In this document: positions 1-8,658 of the stretch, in pieces
How the letters are laid out: each line of letters begins with the position of its first letter
How positions within the stretch are numbered: the first letter of the stretch is position 1
Source of the DNA: Microbacterium aoyamense
GTDB taxonomy: Bacteria > Actinomycetota > Actinomycetes > Actinomycetales > Microbacteriaceae
NCBI RefSeq assembly: GCF_023155855.1
Contig: NZ_JAKNUT010000004.1
Span: 248,001-312,000 of the forward strand
Length of the DNA: 64,000 nt
Direction of reading: 5' to 3'
Position numbers and translations under genes: made by a program
The notes under the pieces: model-generated
Told to the model about the DNA's origin: nothing
Seen by the model: only the letters and a program-made list of their open reading frames with translations
The model's database searches: none

Positions 1-652
1 GGCGGATGCCGCGCGCGTCGCGATCACGTTCGCCGGACCCGTCGAGGACGACATCAACTGGGAGGACGTCTCGACGACGGGTGCCCAGAAGTTCCTCGCG
101 CGCGCCTGGCGCGTCGCGAGCGACGTGACGAGCGACCCGGATGTCATCTGGGCCGAGGGCGACATCGCCCTGCGTCGCGTGACGCACCGCCTGCTGGCCG
201 ATGCCTCGGGCCTCATCGAGCAGAACAAGTTCAATGTCGTCGTCGCGCGGCTCATGGAGCTCGTCAACGCGACGCGCAAGGTCATCGACACGGGCGCGGG
301 CCCCGCGGATCCCGCCGTCCGCGAAGCCGCCGAAGTCACCGCTATGGTGCTCGACCTCTTCGCGCCGCACACTGCTGAGGAGATGTGGGAGGTGCTGGGC
401 TACGACGGCTTCGTCGGGCTCGTGCCGTGGCGTCAGGCCGACTCGATGCTTCTCGTCGAGGAGACCGTCACGGCAGTCGTGCAGATCGACGGCAAGGTGC
501 GCGCGACCCTCGACGTGCCGGCCCGCATCGATTCCGCCGAGCTCGAGCGCCTCGCACGTGAGGACGCCCGCATCGTGCGCTCGCTCGGCGACCGCGAGAT
601 CGTGCGTGCGATCGTCCGTGCTCCGAAGGTCGTGAGCTTCAGCACCCGCTGA
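1..652 (+). CDS. leuS: Leucyl-tRNA synthetase, C-terminal part (5' end outside window)
   Basis: This is the 3' end of leuS, read in the frame that starts at base 2. The enzyme charges tRNA-Leu with leucine in the cytoplasm. The visible part is the anticodon-binding helical domain, with the stretch WEDVSTTGAQKFLARAWR, followed by HTAEEMWEVLGYD and the small C-terminal domain with VQIDGKVR, all typical of bacterial LeuRS. The gene ends at TGA 650-652 with the basic tail PKVVSFSTR. The catalytic HIGH and KMSKS regions lie upstream of the window. The leuS-comEA-comEC-holA order is common in Microbacteriaceae. Identity is secure; the start cannot be seen. Confidence 0.95.
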   Translation, partial: ADAARVAITFAGPVEDDINWEDVSTTGAQKFLARAWRVASDVTSDPDVIWAEGDIALRRVTHRLLADASGLIEQNKFNVVVARLMELVNATRKVIDTGAGPADPAVREAAEVTAMVLDLFAPHTAEEMWEVLGYDGFVGLVPWRQADSMLLVEETVTAVVQIDGKVRATLDVPARIDSAELERLAREDARIVRSLGDREIVRAIVRAPKVVSFSTR

Positions 653-730
653 GGCTCCTCCCCAGCGGCGCACAGCGGCGCGTCATCCACGGGGTCGCCG
701 GTACGCAGCATCGCGCATCTCCCGCGCTCA

Positions 731-736
731 TAGCGT
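731..736 (+). promoter_or_regulatory. -10 element of comEA, leaderless
   Basis: TAGCGT ends 6 nt before the comEA GTG, so the transcript probably starts at or next to the start codon. No clear -35 is visible. Confidence 0.45.
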
Positions 737-742
737 GGGCGG

Positions 743-1336
743 GTGACATCGGACGACCCTGCGGAGCGGCCTGCGCCGCCGCGGCGGCGCCTCGGTCTGG
801 GCGCCGCTGTCGTGGCGGTGCTCGTCGTCCTGGCCGTCACGGTCGGGATCGGAGTGCTGCGCGGCGCGACGACCCCCGTCGAGGCTGTGACGGTCGACAT
901 CGGGTCCGCGGGGCCTTCGAACCCCGGGCTCCAGGTGCACGTGGCCGGCGCGGTGGCGGCACCCGGGCTGTACGTGCTCCGCGCCGACGCGCGAGTCGTC
1001 GACGCCGTCGCCGCGGCGGGCGGGTTCCTGGACGGAGCGGCGCGGGATGCCGTCAATCTCGCGCGACCGCTGAGCGACGGCGAGCAGCTGCTCGTGCCCG
1101 CCGCCGGCGAGTCGCCGTCCGCAGGGCCGCCCGCGGTCGCCGACGGACGCGTGAACCTCAACACCGCCGATGCCGCGGTGCTCGACACGCTGCCTCGCAT
1201 CGGTCCCGCCCTCGCGCAGCGCATCATCGACTGGCGCGACGAGAACGGCCGCTTCACGAGCGTCGAGGATCTCCTCGCCGTCCCCGGCATCGGCGACAAG
1301 ATGCTCGACTTTCTGCGTGAGCTCGTGACGATCTGA
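743..1336 (+). CDS. comEA: ComEA family helix-hairpin-helix DNA-binding protein
   Basis: ComEA is the membrane-anchored double-stranded DNA receptor of natural transformation; it binds incoming DNA at the cell surface and passes it to the ComEC channel. The 197-residue protein has a short proline/arginine-rich cytoplasmic N-terminus, one membrane segment (about 18-39), an SLBB-type beta-grasp domain (about 62-120, LQVHVAGAVAAPGLYVL) and a C-terminal tandem helix-hairpin-helix (about 137-197, with VNLNTADAAVLDTLPRIGP and VPGIGDKM). The GTG start is chosen because a -10 element ends 6 nt upstream and because it keeps the short N-terminus. The TGA overlaps the comEC ATG by one base, so the two are translationally coupled. 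Family assignment is firm; whether this organism takes up DNA is not known. Confidence 0.93.
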   Translation: MTSDDPAERPAPPRRRLGLGAAVVAVLVVLAVTVGIGVLRGATTPVEAVTVDIGSAGPSNPGLQVHVAGAVAAPGLYVLRADARVVDAVAAAGGFLDGAARDAVNLARPLSDGEQLLVPAAGESPSAGPPAVADGRVNLNTADAAVLDTLPRIGPALAQRIIDWRDENGRFTSVEDLLAVPGIGDKMLDFLRELVTI

Positions 1337-3675
1337 TGTTCCGGCGCGGCCTGCACCTCGTGCCCGTCGTCGCGGCGGGATGGGCGACGGCGTACGCCGC
1401 GATCCAGATTCCGGATGCTGCGCCCGGCCTCGCCGTCGGCGGCTGGGCCATCGCACTGTGCGCGCTGGCGGCGACGGCGGTGGTGCGTCGTCGCCGCGCG
1501 CCCGTTCTGCGAGCGATCGTCGTCCTGACGCTCGCGGCCGCGGCCAGCGGGGCCGCGGCATCCCACGTCGCCTACGCGCAGCCGGCGCGCGTGCAGGCGA
1601 CGTCCCTCGGCCTCGACGGTGGGCGCGCGATAGACGCGAAGGCGACCGTCGTCGGCAAGATCGAGCGGCGCGCGGACGGTTCCGTCGGGTTCGATGCGGT
1701 CGCGTCGCAGATCACGACCGGATCGCACACGACACCCGTCCGGGTCGAGGTCTCGGTCGTCGTCGACCCGGCAGGTGTCGAGGGGTCTCCGGGCGCGCTC
1801 GATGTCGGGTCGACGGTCGTGGTCCGCGGGACCGCTGAACCGGGGTGGCCGGGCGACCGCGCCGTGCTCATGCTGCGGGCATCGCGCGGCGTCACGGTCG
1901 TCTCGCCGCCCGACGGCGCGCTGGCGATCACGGCGGGTCTGCGACAGGGGCTCGTGGCCGCCGTCGCGGGTCTTCCCGGACCGGGTGCGGGTCTCGTGCC
2001 GGGGCTCGCGGTGGGCGACACCTCGGCCGTCGAGCCCGCGCTGGATGCCGCGATGAAGCGCTCGTCGCTGTCTCACCTCACGGCGGTCTCGGGCGCCAAC
2101 TGCGCGCTGGTCGTCGGACTCGCGTTCGCGGGTGCCGCTGCCCTCGGGGCCGGTCGGCGTCTGCGTGTCGTCGTCGGGCTCGCCGCGCTCGCGGGGTTCG
2201 TGCTGCTCGTGACCCCGGAGCCGAGCGTCGTGCGGGCGGGCGCGATGGCCGCGATCGCTATGATCGGGCTCCTGCTCGGCCGCACCGGTATCGGCGTCGC
2301 GGTGCTCTCGCTCGCGATCGTGGTTCTCCTGATCACCGACCCGTGGCTCGCAGGATCGCTCGGCTTCGCGCTCTCGGCCGCGGCGACGGCATCCCTCCTC
2401 CTCTTCGCGCGTCCGCTCGCAACGGGGCTCGAGCGGTGGCTTCCGCGTTCGCTGGCGCTGGGGCTGTCGATACCGCTCGCCGCCCAGCTCGCGTGCGGGC
2501 CGCTGCTCGTGCTCATCGAGCCGTCCGTCCCGCTGTACGGCGTCGTCGCGAACCTGCTCGCGGCGCCCGCGGCTCCGGTCGCGACCGTCGTGGGGCTCGC
2601 GGCGTGCCTCGCGTCGCCGATCCCGCTGCTGCAGGCGGGCCTGGCCGGGATCGCCTGGATCCCGGCATCCTGGATCGCCGTGACGGCGACCACCGTGACG
2701 CACCTGCCCGGCGACCTCGTGCCCTGGACCCCGGGCTGGCCGGGATTCGCGCTGCTCGCCGTCGTCGGTCTCGCGATCGGTCTGGTGGTCGCCGTCCCAC
2801 GACGACGGGCGAGGACGCGGGTCGTCGCGGGACTCGTCGTGGCCCTCACGATCGGTGTCGTCGGTGGCGGGGCCGCGCTGGCCGGCGTCGCGGGGCGCCT
2901 GACGATCCCCGGCGACTGGAGCGTCATCGCGTGCGACGTCGGGCAGGGGGATGCCGTGCTCCTGCGCTCTGCGGGCGCCGTCGCGCTCGTCGACACGGGG
3001 CCCGAGGCAGGGCCGCTGCGCGCGTGCCTCGACCGCGTCGGAGTGGACCGCATCCAGCTGCTCGTCCTGACGCACTTCGACCTCGACCACGTCGGCGGGC
3101 TCGACGCCGTCCGGGGCCGGGTCGACGTCGTGCTGCACGGACCCACCGCGTCGCCGAGCGATGCGCAGCTGCTCGCCGCGCTCTCGGCAGGCGGCGCACG
3201 CATGGTTTCGGCAGAGGAGGGGATGCAGGGCGCGCTCGGCGCGGCGCAGTGGCGCGTGCTGTGGCCGCGCGCGCAGAGCCGGGCGTTCCCGAGCGGCAAC
3301 GACGCGAGCGTCGTCCTCGACGTCCGAGGCGGCGGCGTCCCGACGACACTGCTCCTCGGCGATCTCTCGGCGTCGCCGCAAGCGGTGCTGACGGCATCCC
3401 TCGTCCCGCCGTACGCACTCGTCAAGGTGGCTCACCACGGGAGCGCGGATCAGGATGCCGGGTTGTACGCGGCCGCGTCCCCGGCGATCGCGCTCGTCAC
3501 GGTCGGCGCGGACAACGACTACGGGCATCCGCGCGGCGAGATCCTCGACGTGCTCACGGCGGTCGGCGCCCGGATCGCACGAACGGACGTCGACGGTCTC
3601 GTCGCGATCTCGACCGCACCCGAGGGGATGACGCTCTGGAGGGAGCATGGCCGGCCCGTCGGTGCCGCTCGGTAG
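1336..3675 (+). CDS. comEC: ComEC/Rec2 DNA-uptake channel with metallo-beta-lactamase domain
   Basis: This is the predicted inner-membrane channel that moves single-stranded DNA into the cell during transformation. The 779-residue protein starts with membrane segments, then an N-terminal soluble domain, the polytopic Competence domain (about 200-490, with the conserved LTAVSGANCALVVG) and a C-terminal metallo-beta-lactamase domain (about 525-779). The latter keeps the metal motif THFDLDHVGG near residue 580 and the later HHGSADQD, so it is probably an active nuclease-like domain. Length and domain order are those of full ComEC. The ATG overlaps the comEA stop. holA follows 9 bases after the TAG but has its own -10 element inside the comEC end. 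Confidence 0.93.
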   Translation: MFRRGLHLVPVVAAGWATAYAAIQIPDAAPGLAVGGWAIALCALAATAVVRRRRAPVLRAIVVLTLAAAASGAAASHVAYAQPARVQATSLGLDGGRAIDAKATVVGKIERRADGSVGFDAVASQITTGSHTTPVRVEVSVVVDPAGVEGSPGALDVGSTVVVRGTAEPGWPGDRAVLMLRASRGVTVVSPPDGALAITAGLRQGLVAAVAGLPGPGAGLVPGLAVGDTSAVEPALDAAMKRSSLSHLTAVSGANCALVVGLAFAGAAALGAGRRLRVVVGLAALAGFVLLVTPEPSVVRAGAMAAIAMIGLLLGRTGIGVAVLSLAIVVLLITDPWLAGSLGFALSAAATASLLLFARPLATGLERWLPRSLALGLSIPLAAQLACGPLLVLIEPSVPLYGVVANLLAAPAAPVATVVGLAACLASPIPLLQAGLAGIAWIPASWIAVTATTVTHLPGDLVPWTPGWPGFALLAVVGLAIGLVVAVPRRRARTRVVAGLVVALTIGVVGGGAALAGVAGRLTIPGDWSVIACDVGQGDAVLLRSAGAVALVDTGPEAGPLRACLDRVGVDRIQLLVLTHFDLDHVGGLDAVRGRVDVVLHGPTASPSDAQLLAALSAGGARMVSAEEGMQGALGAAQWRVLWPRAQSRAFPSGNDASVVLDVRGGGVPTTLLLGDLSASPQAVLTASLVPPYALVKVAHHGSADQDAGLYAAASPAIALVTVGADNDYGHPRGEILDVLTAVGARIARTDVDGLVAISTAPEGMTLWREHGRPVGAAR

Positions 3676-3678
3676 GCT
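3673..3678 (+). promoter_or_regulatory. -10 element of holA, leaderless
   Basis: TAGGCT overlaps the comEC stop codon and ends 6 nt before the holA ATG, the spacing of a leaderless promoter. Confidence 0.5.
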
Positions 3679-3684
3679 GAGAGC

Positions 3685-4734
3685 ATGGCATCGGCAGCGC
3701 GACGACCCGCTCGAGGATCGTCCGGGGGTTCGGCCCGCACGGTCATCCCGCAGCTGTCATGGCGTGATCCGCAGCCCGCGCCCGTGGTTCTCGTCTCGGG
3801 TCCGGAAGAGGTCTGCGCGGAGCGCGCGATCGCCGGCCTGCGCGACTACCTGCGGGCCGAGGACGCGAGTCTCGAGGTGTCCGACATCCGCGCGGATGAC
3901 TACGCCGCCGGCACGCTCCTGGCCGTCACCTCGCCGTCGCTCTTCGGCGAGCCGCGGCTCGTGCGCGTCTCGGGCGTCGAGAAGTGCTCCGATGCGTTCC
4001 TGACCGAGGCGCTGGCATATCTCGAGAATCCGCAGGACGGCGCGACGGTCGTGCTTCGGCACACCGGCGCGACCGTGCGCGGCAAGAAGCTGCTCGACGC
4101 GGTCCGGGCCGGCACGGGCGGCGGGGTCGAGGTGCCGTGCGCGGCGATCAAGCGCGACTCCGACAAGTTCGACTTCGCCGCGGGGGAGTTCCGCGCAGCG
4201 CAGAAGCGCATCGCCCCGACCGCCTTGCGCGCGCTCGTCTCGGCGTTCTCCGACGACGTGACCGAGCTCGCGGCCGCGTGCCAGCAGCTCATCGCCGACG
4301 TGCCGGGCGATGTGACCGATCAGGTCGTCGAACGGTACTACGGCGGGCGGGTCGAGACGTCGGCCTTCACCGTCGCCGACACCGCGATCGCGGGTCGCTA
4401 CGGCGATGCGCTCATCGCGCTGCGGCATGCGCTCGCATCGGGCACCGACCCGGTCCCGCTCGTGGCGGCGATCGCGATGAAGCTGCGCACGATGGCGCGG
4501 GTCGCGGGCAGCCGCGAGTCCCGCACCGCCCTCGCTGCGCGCCTCGGACTCAAGGATTGGCAGGTCGACATCGCGCGCCGCGATCTCTCGGGCTGGAACG
4601 AGACATCGCTGGGCATGGCGATCCAGGCGGCGGCGCAGGCCGACGTCGACGTCAAGGGCGGCTCCCGCGACGCGGTCTTCGCGCTCGAGCGTCTCATCAC
4701 CGTCATCGCGACGCGCGCGCCCTACGGCGCCTGA
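3685..4734 (+). CDS. holA: DNA polymerase III subunit delta
   Basis: HolA is the delta subunit of the clamp loader, which opens the beta sliding clamp during replication. The 349-residue protein has the family layout: a degenerate AAA+ N-terminal domain (PAPVVLVSGPEE, about 24-35), a middle domain with the basic patch VPCAAIKRDSDKFDF, and a C-terminal collar domain ending LERLITVIATRAPYGA. A motif near GRYGDALIALRHAL is typical of actinobacterial HolA. The start at 3685 lies 6 nt after a -10 element, giving a leaderless reading and a short basic N-terminus. Downstream is a 238-base intergenic gap that holds a large inverted repeat and the rpsT terminator. Confidence 0.9.
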   Translation: MASAARRPARGSSGGSARTVIPQLSWRDPQPAPVVLVSGPEEVCAERAIAGLRDYLRAEDASLEVSDIRADDYAAGTLLAVTSPSLFGEPRLVRVSGVEKCSDAFLTEALAYLENPQDGATVVLRHTGATVRGKKLLDAVRAGTGGGVEVPCAAIKRDSDKFDFAAGEFRAAQKRIAPTALRALVSAFSDDVTELAAACQQLIADVPGDVTDQVVERYYGGRVETSAFTVADTAIAGRYGDALIALRHALASGTDPVPLVAAIAMKLRTMARVAGSRESRTALAARLGLKDWQVDIARRDLSGWNETSLGMAIQAAAQADVDVKGGSRDAVFALERLITVIATRAPYGA

Positions 4735-4820
4735 CCCGCGGACGGGCACGGCGCCCTGTCTCGTTGAGGACCCACGCGTCCGATCCTCGCGACAGACGAA
4801 AGACGTCCGACCTCGCACCC

Positions 4821-4903
4821 TGACGAAAATCGGTCAACCGCGCCAAGTTCGGACTCGGCGCGCGGAATTCTCCGAAGTTCGCGCGGTTGACCGAAGTTCG
4901 TCA
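4821..4903. repeat. Imperfect 32-bp inverted repeat with 19-bp spacer
   Basis: Two 32-bp arms (4821-4852 and 4872-4903) match as reverse complements at 28 of 32 positions. Both arms share the core CGGTTGACCGA or its complement. They lie between the convergent holA and rpsT genes. The length, outer TGACGAA ends and imperfect match suit a REP/MITE-like palindromic repeat or a bidirectional terminator; the sequence alone does not decide. Confidence 0.75.
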
Positions 4904-4923
4904 GCCGCTCCACGACGAAAGCG

Positions 4924-4954
4924 GAAGCCCGCCCCCTCGGAAGGGACGGGCTTC
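4924..4954 (-). terminator. Terminator hairpin of rpsT
   Basis: The arms GAAGCCCG and CGGGCTTC, extended by three C-G pairs after a one-base mismatch, form a strong stem just after the rpsT stop on the minus strand. There is no long U tract, as is usual in actinobacteria. Confidence 0.7.
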
Positions 4955-4972
4955 AGCGGAAAGCGATGCGGC

Positions 4973-5233
4973 TCAGAGAGCGGCGACCTGCTTCGCGATG
5001 GCCGACTTGCGGTTCGCAGCCTGGTTCTCGTGGATGACGCCCTTGCTCACGGCCTTGTCGAGCTTCTTCGTCGCGGTCGCGAGCGCCTTCTCGGCAGCGG
5101 CCTTGTCGCCGGCGGCGACGGCCTCGCGGGTGCGGCGGATCTCGGTCTTGAGCTGGCTCTTGACGGCCTTGTTGCGCTCGTGCGCCTTCTCGTTGGTCTT
5201 GTTGCGCTTGATCTGCGACTTGATGTTGGCCAC
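4973..5233 (-). CDS. rpsT: 30S ribosomal protein S20
   Basis: S20 is a primary 16S rRNA-binding protein of the small subunit. The 86-residue basic protein begins [20 protein letters not shown] and ends [10 protein letters not shown], the standard S20 sequence. The GTG at 5233 is chosen over upstream in-frame starts because S20 proteins begin MANIKSQ and because AAGGA lies 7-8 nt upstream. A -10 like TAGACT (5344-5349) at the very end of the neighbouring hydrolase gene would give a leader of about 100 nt. A hairpin terminator follows the stop. Confidence 0.97.
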   Translation of the reverse strand: MANIKSQIKRNKTNEKAHERNKAVKSQLKTEIRRTREAVAAGDKAAAEKALATATKKLDKAVSKGVIHENQAANRKSAIAKQVAAL

Positions 5234-5343
5234 GGTGAATGGTCCTTCGTAATGAGTTGGATGTGGGATGTGTCGCGTTACGGGTAGAGGGGCCGCTCGC
5301 GACGTCGTGTGGAGGTGGGACCCCACACGCAAGCCAAACACCG

Positions 5344-5349
5344 AGTCTA
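5344..5349 (-). promoter_or_regulatory. Putative -10 element of rpsT
   Basis: TAGACT on the minus strand abuts the hydrolase stop codon and would start an rpsT transcript with an untranslated leader of about 100 nt. This is the common -10 form of the window, but no good -35 is visible. Confidence 0.35.
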
Positions 5350-6084
5350 TCAGCTACCTGCAGTCGCCCGAGAATCGAGCGTCGCGATCGCGAGGTCGAG
5401 CAGCGCGTTGAACACGCGCGGACGCATCGCCGTCACGAGGTGCGACGTGCGCGGCACGACGATCAGCTCGGCGTGCTGCGCGACCTTCACGAACAGCCGC
5501 TCGTTGACCCGCAACTGGTCGTATTGGCCGTTGACGAACCACAGCGGCTCGTCGATCCGGCGCAGCGCCGCGAGCAGATCGAGCACCGAGAGGCTCTTGA
5601 GCGCGGCATCCTGCGTATCGAAGGCGTAGCCGCCCGCGCCGAAGTCGGACCGCGTCTCGGGAGGGAGCGTCGCGTCCAGCACGCGATTCGTGAGCCACAT
5701 CCCGCGGTCGGGCAGGGCGTCGAACCGGCGCGCGAGCGCGCGGTAGGTCGCGAGCCCGAGTCCTCGCGGAATGGCGGTGCAGGATGCCGCGATGAAACCC
5801 GCGACGGGCGGCGGATCAGGCGCGCCGACGTAGTCGATGCAGACGAGGCCGCCCATCGAATGACCGGCGAGCAGCACGGGTCCTCGGGCCGCGGCATCCC
5901 GCACCGCCGCGTCTATCGTCGCCAACGCGCCGTCGAGGGTGAACTCCTCCTGCATCCGCGAACCGTGGCCGGGCAGATCGACCGCGGTCACGCCGTGGCC
6001 GCGCGCCTCGAGATGCGCGACCTGTGCGCGCCACATCGTCGCGGATGTGCGGATGCCGTGCACGAGCACGACCTGCACGACCAT
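5350..6084 (-). CDS. Alpha/beta hydrolase
   Basis: A soluble alpha/beta-hydrolase of 244 residues, substrate unknown. The fold signs are the oxyanion motif VLVHGIRTS near the N-terminus, DLPGHGSR, the nucleophile elbow GHSMGG (Ser near residue 90), an acid in NGQYDQLR and the catalytic His in PRTSHLV close to the C-terminus. The ATG at 6084 is preferred because TAGGTT on the minus strand lies 7 nt upstream, so the mRNA may be leaderless; a GTG at 6078 has GGAGG 8 nt upstream and is a real alternative. It is divergent from lepA. It could be an esterase, haloperoxidase-like enzyme or lactonase; the sequence does not say which. Confidence 0.85.
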   Translation of the reverse strand: MVVQVVLVHGIRTSATMWRAQVAHLEARGHGVTAVDLPGHGSRMQEEFTLDGALATIDAAVRDAAARGPVLLAGHSMGGLVCIDYVGAPDPPPVAGFIAASCTAIPRGLGLATYRALARRFDALPDRGMWLTNRVLDATLPPETRSDFGAGGYAFDTQDAALKSLSVLDLLAALRRIDEPLWFVNGQYDQLRVNERLFVKVAQHAELIVVPRTSHLVTAMRPRVFNALLDLAIATLDSRATAGS

Positions 6085-6149
6085 GCCCTCCAACCTACCG
6101 ACGCCGAGGAAGCGTTGCCTGCGGCCTGGCCAAGTAGACTCGAGAGGAT

Positions 6150-7994
6150 ATGTCACCGCGCGCCCTGAAGCCTCTCGAGCCGTCGGCCACCCCGCCCGAG
6201 CTGATCCGCAACTTCTGCATCATCGCCCACATCGACCACGGCAAGTCGACGTTGGCCGACCGCATGCTCCAGATCACGGGCGTCGTGAGCGACCGCGACA
6301 TGCGCGCGCAGTACCTCGACCGCATGGACATCGAGCGCGAGCGCGGCATCACGATCAAGTCGCAGGCCGTGCGCATGCCGTGGGCGACGGATGCCGGCAC
6401 CTTCGCGCTCAACATGATCGACACCCCCGGGCACGTCGACTTCACCTACGAGGTATCGCGCTCGCTGGCAGCCTGCGAGGGGGCGATCCTGCTGGTGGAC
6501 GCCGCGCAGGGCATCGAGGCGCAGACTCTCGCGAACCTCTATCTAGCGCTCGAGAACGACCTGCACATCATCCCGGTTCTCAACAAGATCGACCTGCCCG
6601 CGGCCGACCCCGAGCGCTTCGCCAAGGAGCTCGCGAACCTCATCGGCGGCGATCCCGACGACGTGCTCCGCGTGAGCGGCAAGACGGGCGCCGGGGTCGA
6701 GGAGCTGCTGGAGCGGATCGTCGAGCAGATCCCCGCTCCGAAGGGCGACGCGGACGCTCCGGCCCGCGCCATGATCTTCGACTCGGTGTACGACGCGTAC
6801 CGCGGCGTCGTGACGTACGTCCGAATGGTCGACGGCAAGCTCGAGCCGCGCGAGCGCATCCAGATGATGTCCACCAAGGCGACCCACGAGCTGCTCGAGA
6901 TCGGTGTCTCGAGCCCCGAGCCCGTTCCCACGAAGGGACTCGGGGTGGGCGAGGTGGGCTATCTCATCACCGGTGTGAAGGACGTGCGCCAGTCCAAGGT
7001 CGGCGACACCATCACGAACGCGCGCAAGCCGGCATCCGACGCTCTCGCGGGCTACACCGATCCCAAGCCGATGGTCTTCTCGGGCGTCTATCCGATCGAC
7101 GGCAGCGATTTCAGCGTGCTGCGCGAGGCGCTCGACAAGCTGAAGCTGTCGGATGCCTCGCTGCAGTACGAGCCCGAGACCTCCGTCGCCCTCGGGTTCG
7201 GCTTCCGCTGCGGGTTCCTGGGCCTGTTGCACCTCGAGATCATCACGGAGCGACTGGCCCGTGAGTTCGATCTCGACCTCATCACGACGGCGCCCTCGGT
7301 CATCTACGAGGTGCTGACCGACACGGGGCAGCAGATCACCGTCACCAACCCGAGCGAGTACCCCGACGGCCGCGTCGCGAGTGTGACCGAGCCCATGGTG
7401 AAGGCGGCGATCCTGCTGCCGAAGGACTACGTCGGCACGGTCATGGAACTCTGCCAGGGCCGCCGCGGACAGCTTCTGGGCATGGAGTACTTCAGCGAAG
7501 AGCGCGTGGAGCTGCGCTACAACATGCCGCTCGGTGAGATCGTCTTCGACTTCTTCGACCAGTTGAAGTCGCGCACGCAGGGCTACGCGAGCCTCGACTA
7601 CGAGCCCAGCGGGCACCAGGAGGCCGACCTCGTGAAGGTCGACATCCTCCTGCAGGGCGACAAGGTGGATGCCTTCAGCTCGATCGTCCACCGCGACAAG
7701 GCGTACGCGTACGGGCAGATGATGACCGAGCGTCTGCGCAAGCTCATCCCTCGCCAGCAGTTCGAGGTGCCCATCCAGGCCGCGATCGGTGCGCGGATCA
7801 TCGCGCGCGAGTCGATCCGCGCGATGCGCAAGGACGTCCTCGCCAAGTGCTACGGCGGTGACATCACGCGTAAGCGCAAGCTGCTCGAGAAGCAGAAGGA
7901 GGGCAAGAAGCGCATGAAGATGGTCGGTCGCGTCGAAGTCCCTCAAGAAGCGTTCATCGCGGCGCTCTCGGGCGACGTCGAGACCAAGAAGTAG
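6150..7994 (+). CDS. lepA: Elongation factor 4 (ribosome back-translocase)
   Basis: LepA/EF4 is a GTPase that binds ribosomes and can reverse translocation or aid assembly under stress. The 614-residue protein has the G1 motif AHIDHGKST (26-34), the switch region [19 protein letters not shown], then EF-G-like domains II and III and the LepA-specific C-terminal domain with [22 protein letters not shown] written here in part ([10 protein letters not shown]). The length is typical. The -10 like TAGACT (6135-6140) ends 9 nt before the ATG, so the leader is very short. hemW and hrcA follow after DUF1990, the usual actinobacterial order. Confidence 0.97.
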   Translation: MSPRALKPLEPSATPPELIRNFCIIAHIDHGKSTLADRMLQITGVVSDRDMRAQYLDRMDIERERGITIKSQAVRMPWATDAGTFALNMIDTPGHVDFTYEVSRSLAACEGAILLVDAAQGIEAQTLANLYLALENDLHIIPVLNKIDLPAADPERFAKELANLIGGDPDDVLRVSGKTGAGVEELLERIVEQIPAPKGDADAPARAMIFDSVYDAYRGVVTYVRMVDGKLEPRERIQMMSTKATHELLEIGVSSPEPVPTKGLGVGEVGYLITGVKDVRQSKVGDTITNARKPASDALAGYTDPKPMVFSGVYPIDGSDFSVLREALDKLKLSDASLQYEPETSVALGFGFRCGFLGLLHLEIITERLAREFDLDLITTAPSVIYEVLTDTGQQITVTNPSEYPDGRVASVTEPMVKAAILLPKDYVGTVMELCQGRRGQLLGMEYFSEERVELRYNMPLGEIVFDFFDQLKSRTQGYASLDYEPSGHQEADLVKVDILLQGDKVDAFSSIVHRDKAYAYGQMMTERLRKLIPRQQFEVPIQAAIGARIIARESIRAMRKDVLAKCYGGDITRKRKLLEKQKEGKKRMKMVGRVEVPQEAFIAALSGDVETKK

Positions 7995-7997
7995 GCT
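7992..7997 (+). promoter_or_regulatory. -10 element of the DUF1990 gene, leaderless
   Basis: TAGGCT overlaps the lepA stop (TAG) and ends 7 nt before the next ATG, so this gene may have its own leaderless transcript besides read-through from lepA. Confidence 0.45.
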
Positions 7998-8004
7998 GGA
8001 CGCC

Positions 8005-8655
8005 ATGCGGCGTGGAACCTTCCGGGACGGCACGGTCGACTACGCCGCCGTCGGCGCGACGCAGGCGCCCGATCTGATGCAGTACCCGCCGGAGCGCAGC
8101 GCGCCGGCCGAGGAGTCGTGGCGAATCGGCAGTGGCGAGGCCCGTTTCGCGGGGGCGGGCGAGGCGCTGCTGTCGTGGGCCGCGCAGCGGGGTGCGGGTC
8201 TCACGCTGAAGGACGTGCGTCCGGCATCCGGCCCCATGTACTCGGGCGTGAGCTTCGACGCCGAAGGCAACCCCACAGCCCCCAGTCGCACCGAGGCCGA
8301 CCAGCGATTCGACGCGGACGGCACGCCGTTCGTCGCGGGCGGCACGACGATCCGTGTCGAAGGACGCGTCAGCGGACTGAACGCGGGCGGTGAGCTGCGC
8401 GTGATCTTCGCCATCGAAGAACCGCGCCGCATCGGCTTCGCGCTCGGAACGATGGGCGGCTCGGTCGTCAGCGGCGAGGAGTCCTTCGTGCTCGACTGGC
8501 ACGAGAACGACGAAGTGTGGTTCACCGTGCGCGCCTTCGACGCGCCGGTCGCGATGATGTACCGGATGCTGCCGGCACTCGTGCGGCGTCGCCGCCGCGA
8601 ACTGTTCACGCGGTACCTGCGCGCGATCTCGCCGCTGTACACGACACCGGCGTAG
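8005..8655 (+). CDS. DUF1990 family protein
   Basis: A 216-residue soluble protein of the DUF1990 family (UPF0548), found in actinobacteria and plants and of unknown biochemistry. Recognisable features are the N-terminal FRDGTVDYAAVGATQAP, the central RFAGAGEALLSWAAQRGAGL and the C-terminal HENDEVWFTVRAFDAP, which resemble a START/SRPBCC-like ligand-binding fold. It sits 10 nt after lepA and 3 nt before hemW, both housekeeping genes. Nothing in the sequence indicates a substrate. Confidence 0.8.
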   Translation: MRRGTFRDGTVDYAAVGATQAPDLMQYPPERSAPAEESWRIGSGEARFAGAGEALLSWAAQRGAGLTLKDVRPASGPMYSGVSFDAEGNPTAPSRTEADQRFDADGTPFVAGGTTIRVEGRVSGLNAGGELRVIFAIEEPRRIGFALGTMGGSVVSGEESFVLDWHENDEVWFTVRAFDAPVAMMYRMLPALVRRRRRELFTRYLRAISPLYTTPA

Positions 8656-8658
8656 CGG

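Noticed and set aside
433..3648. 1071-residue open frame on the minus strand across comEA/comEC
   Set aside because: It is Arg/His/Asp-rich, has no recognisable domain and covers two clear plus-strand genes; GC-rich DNA makes long shadow frames.
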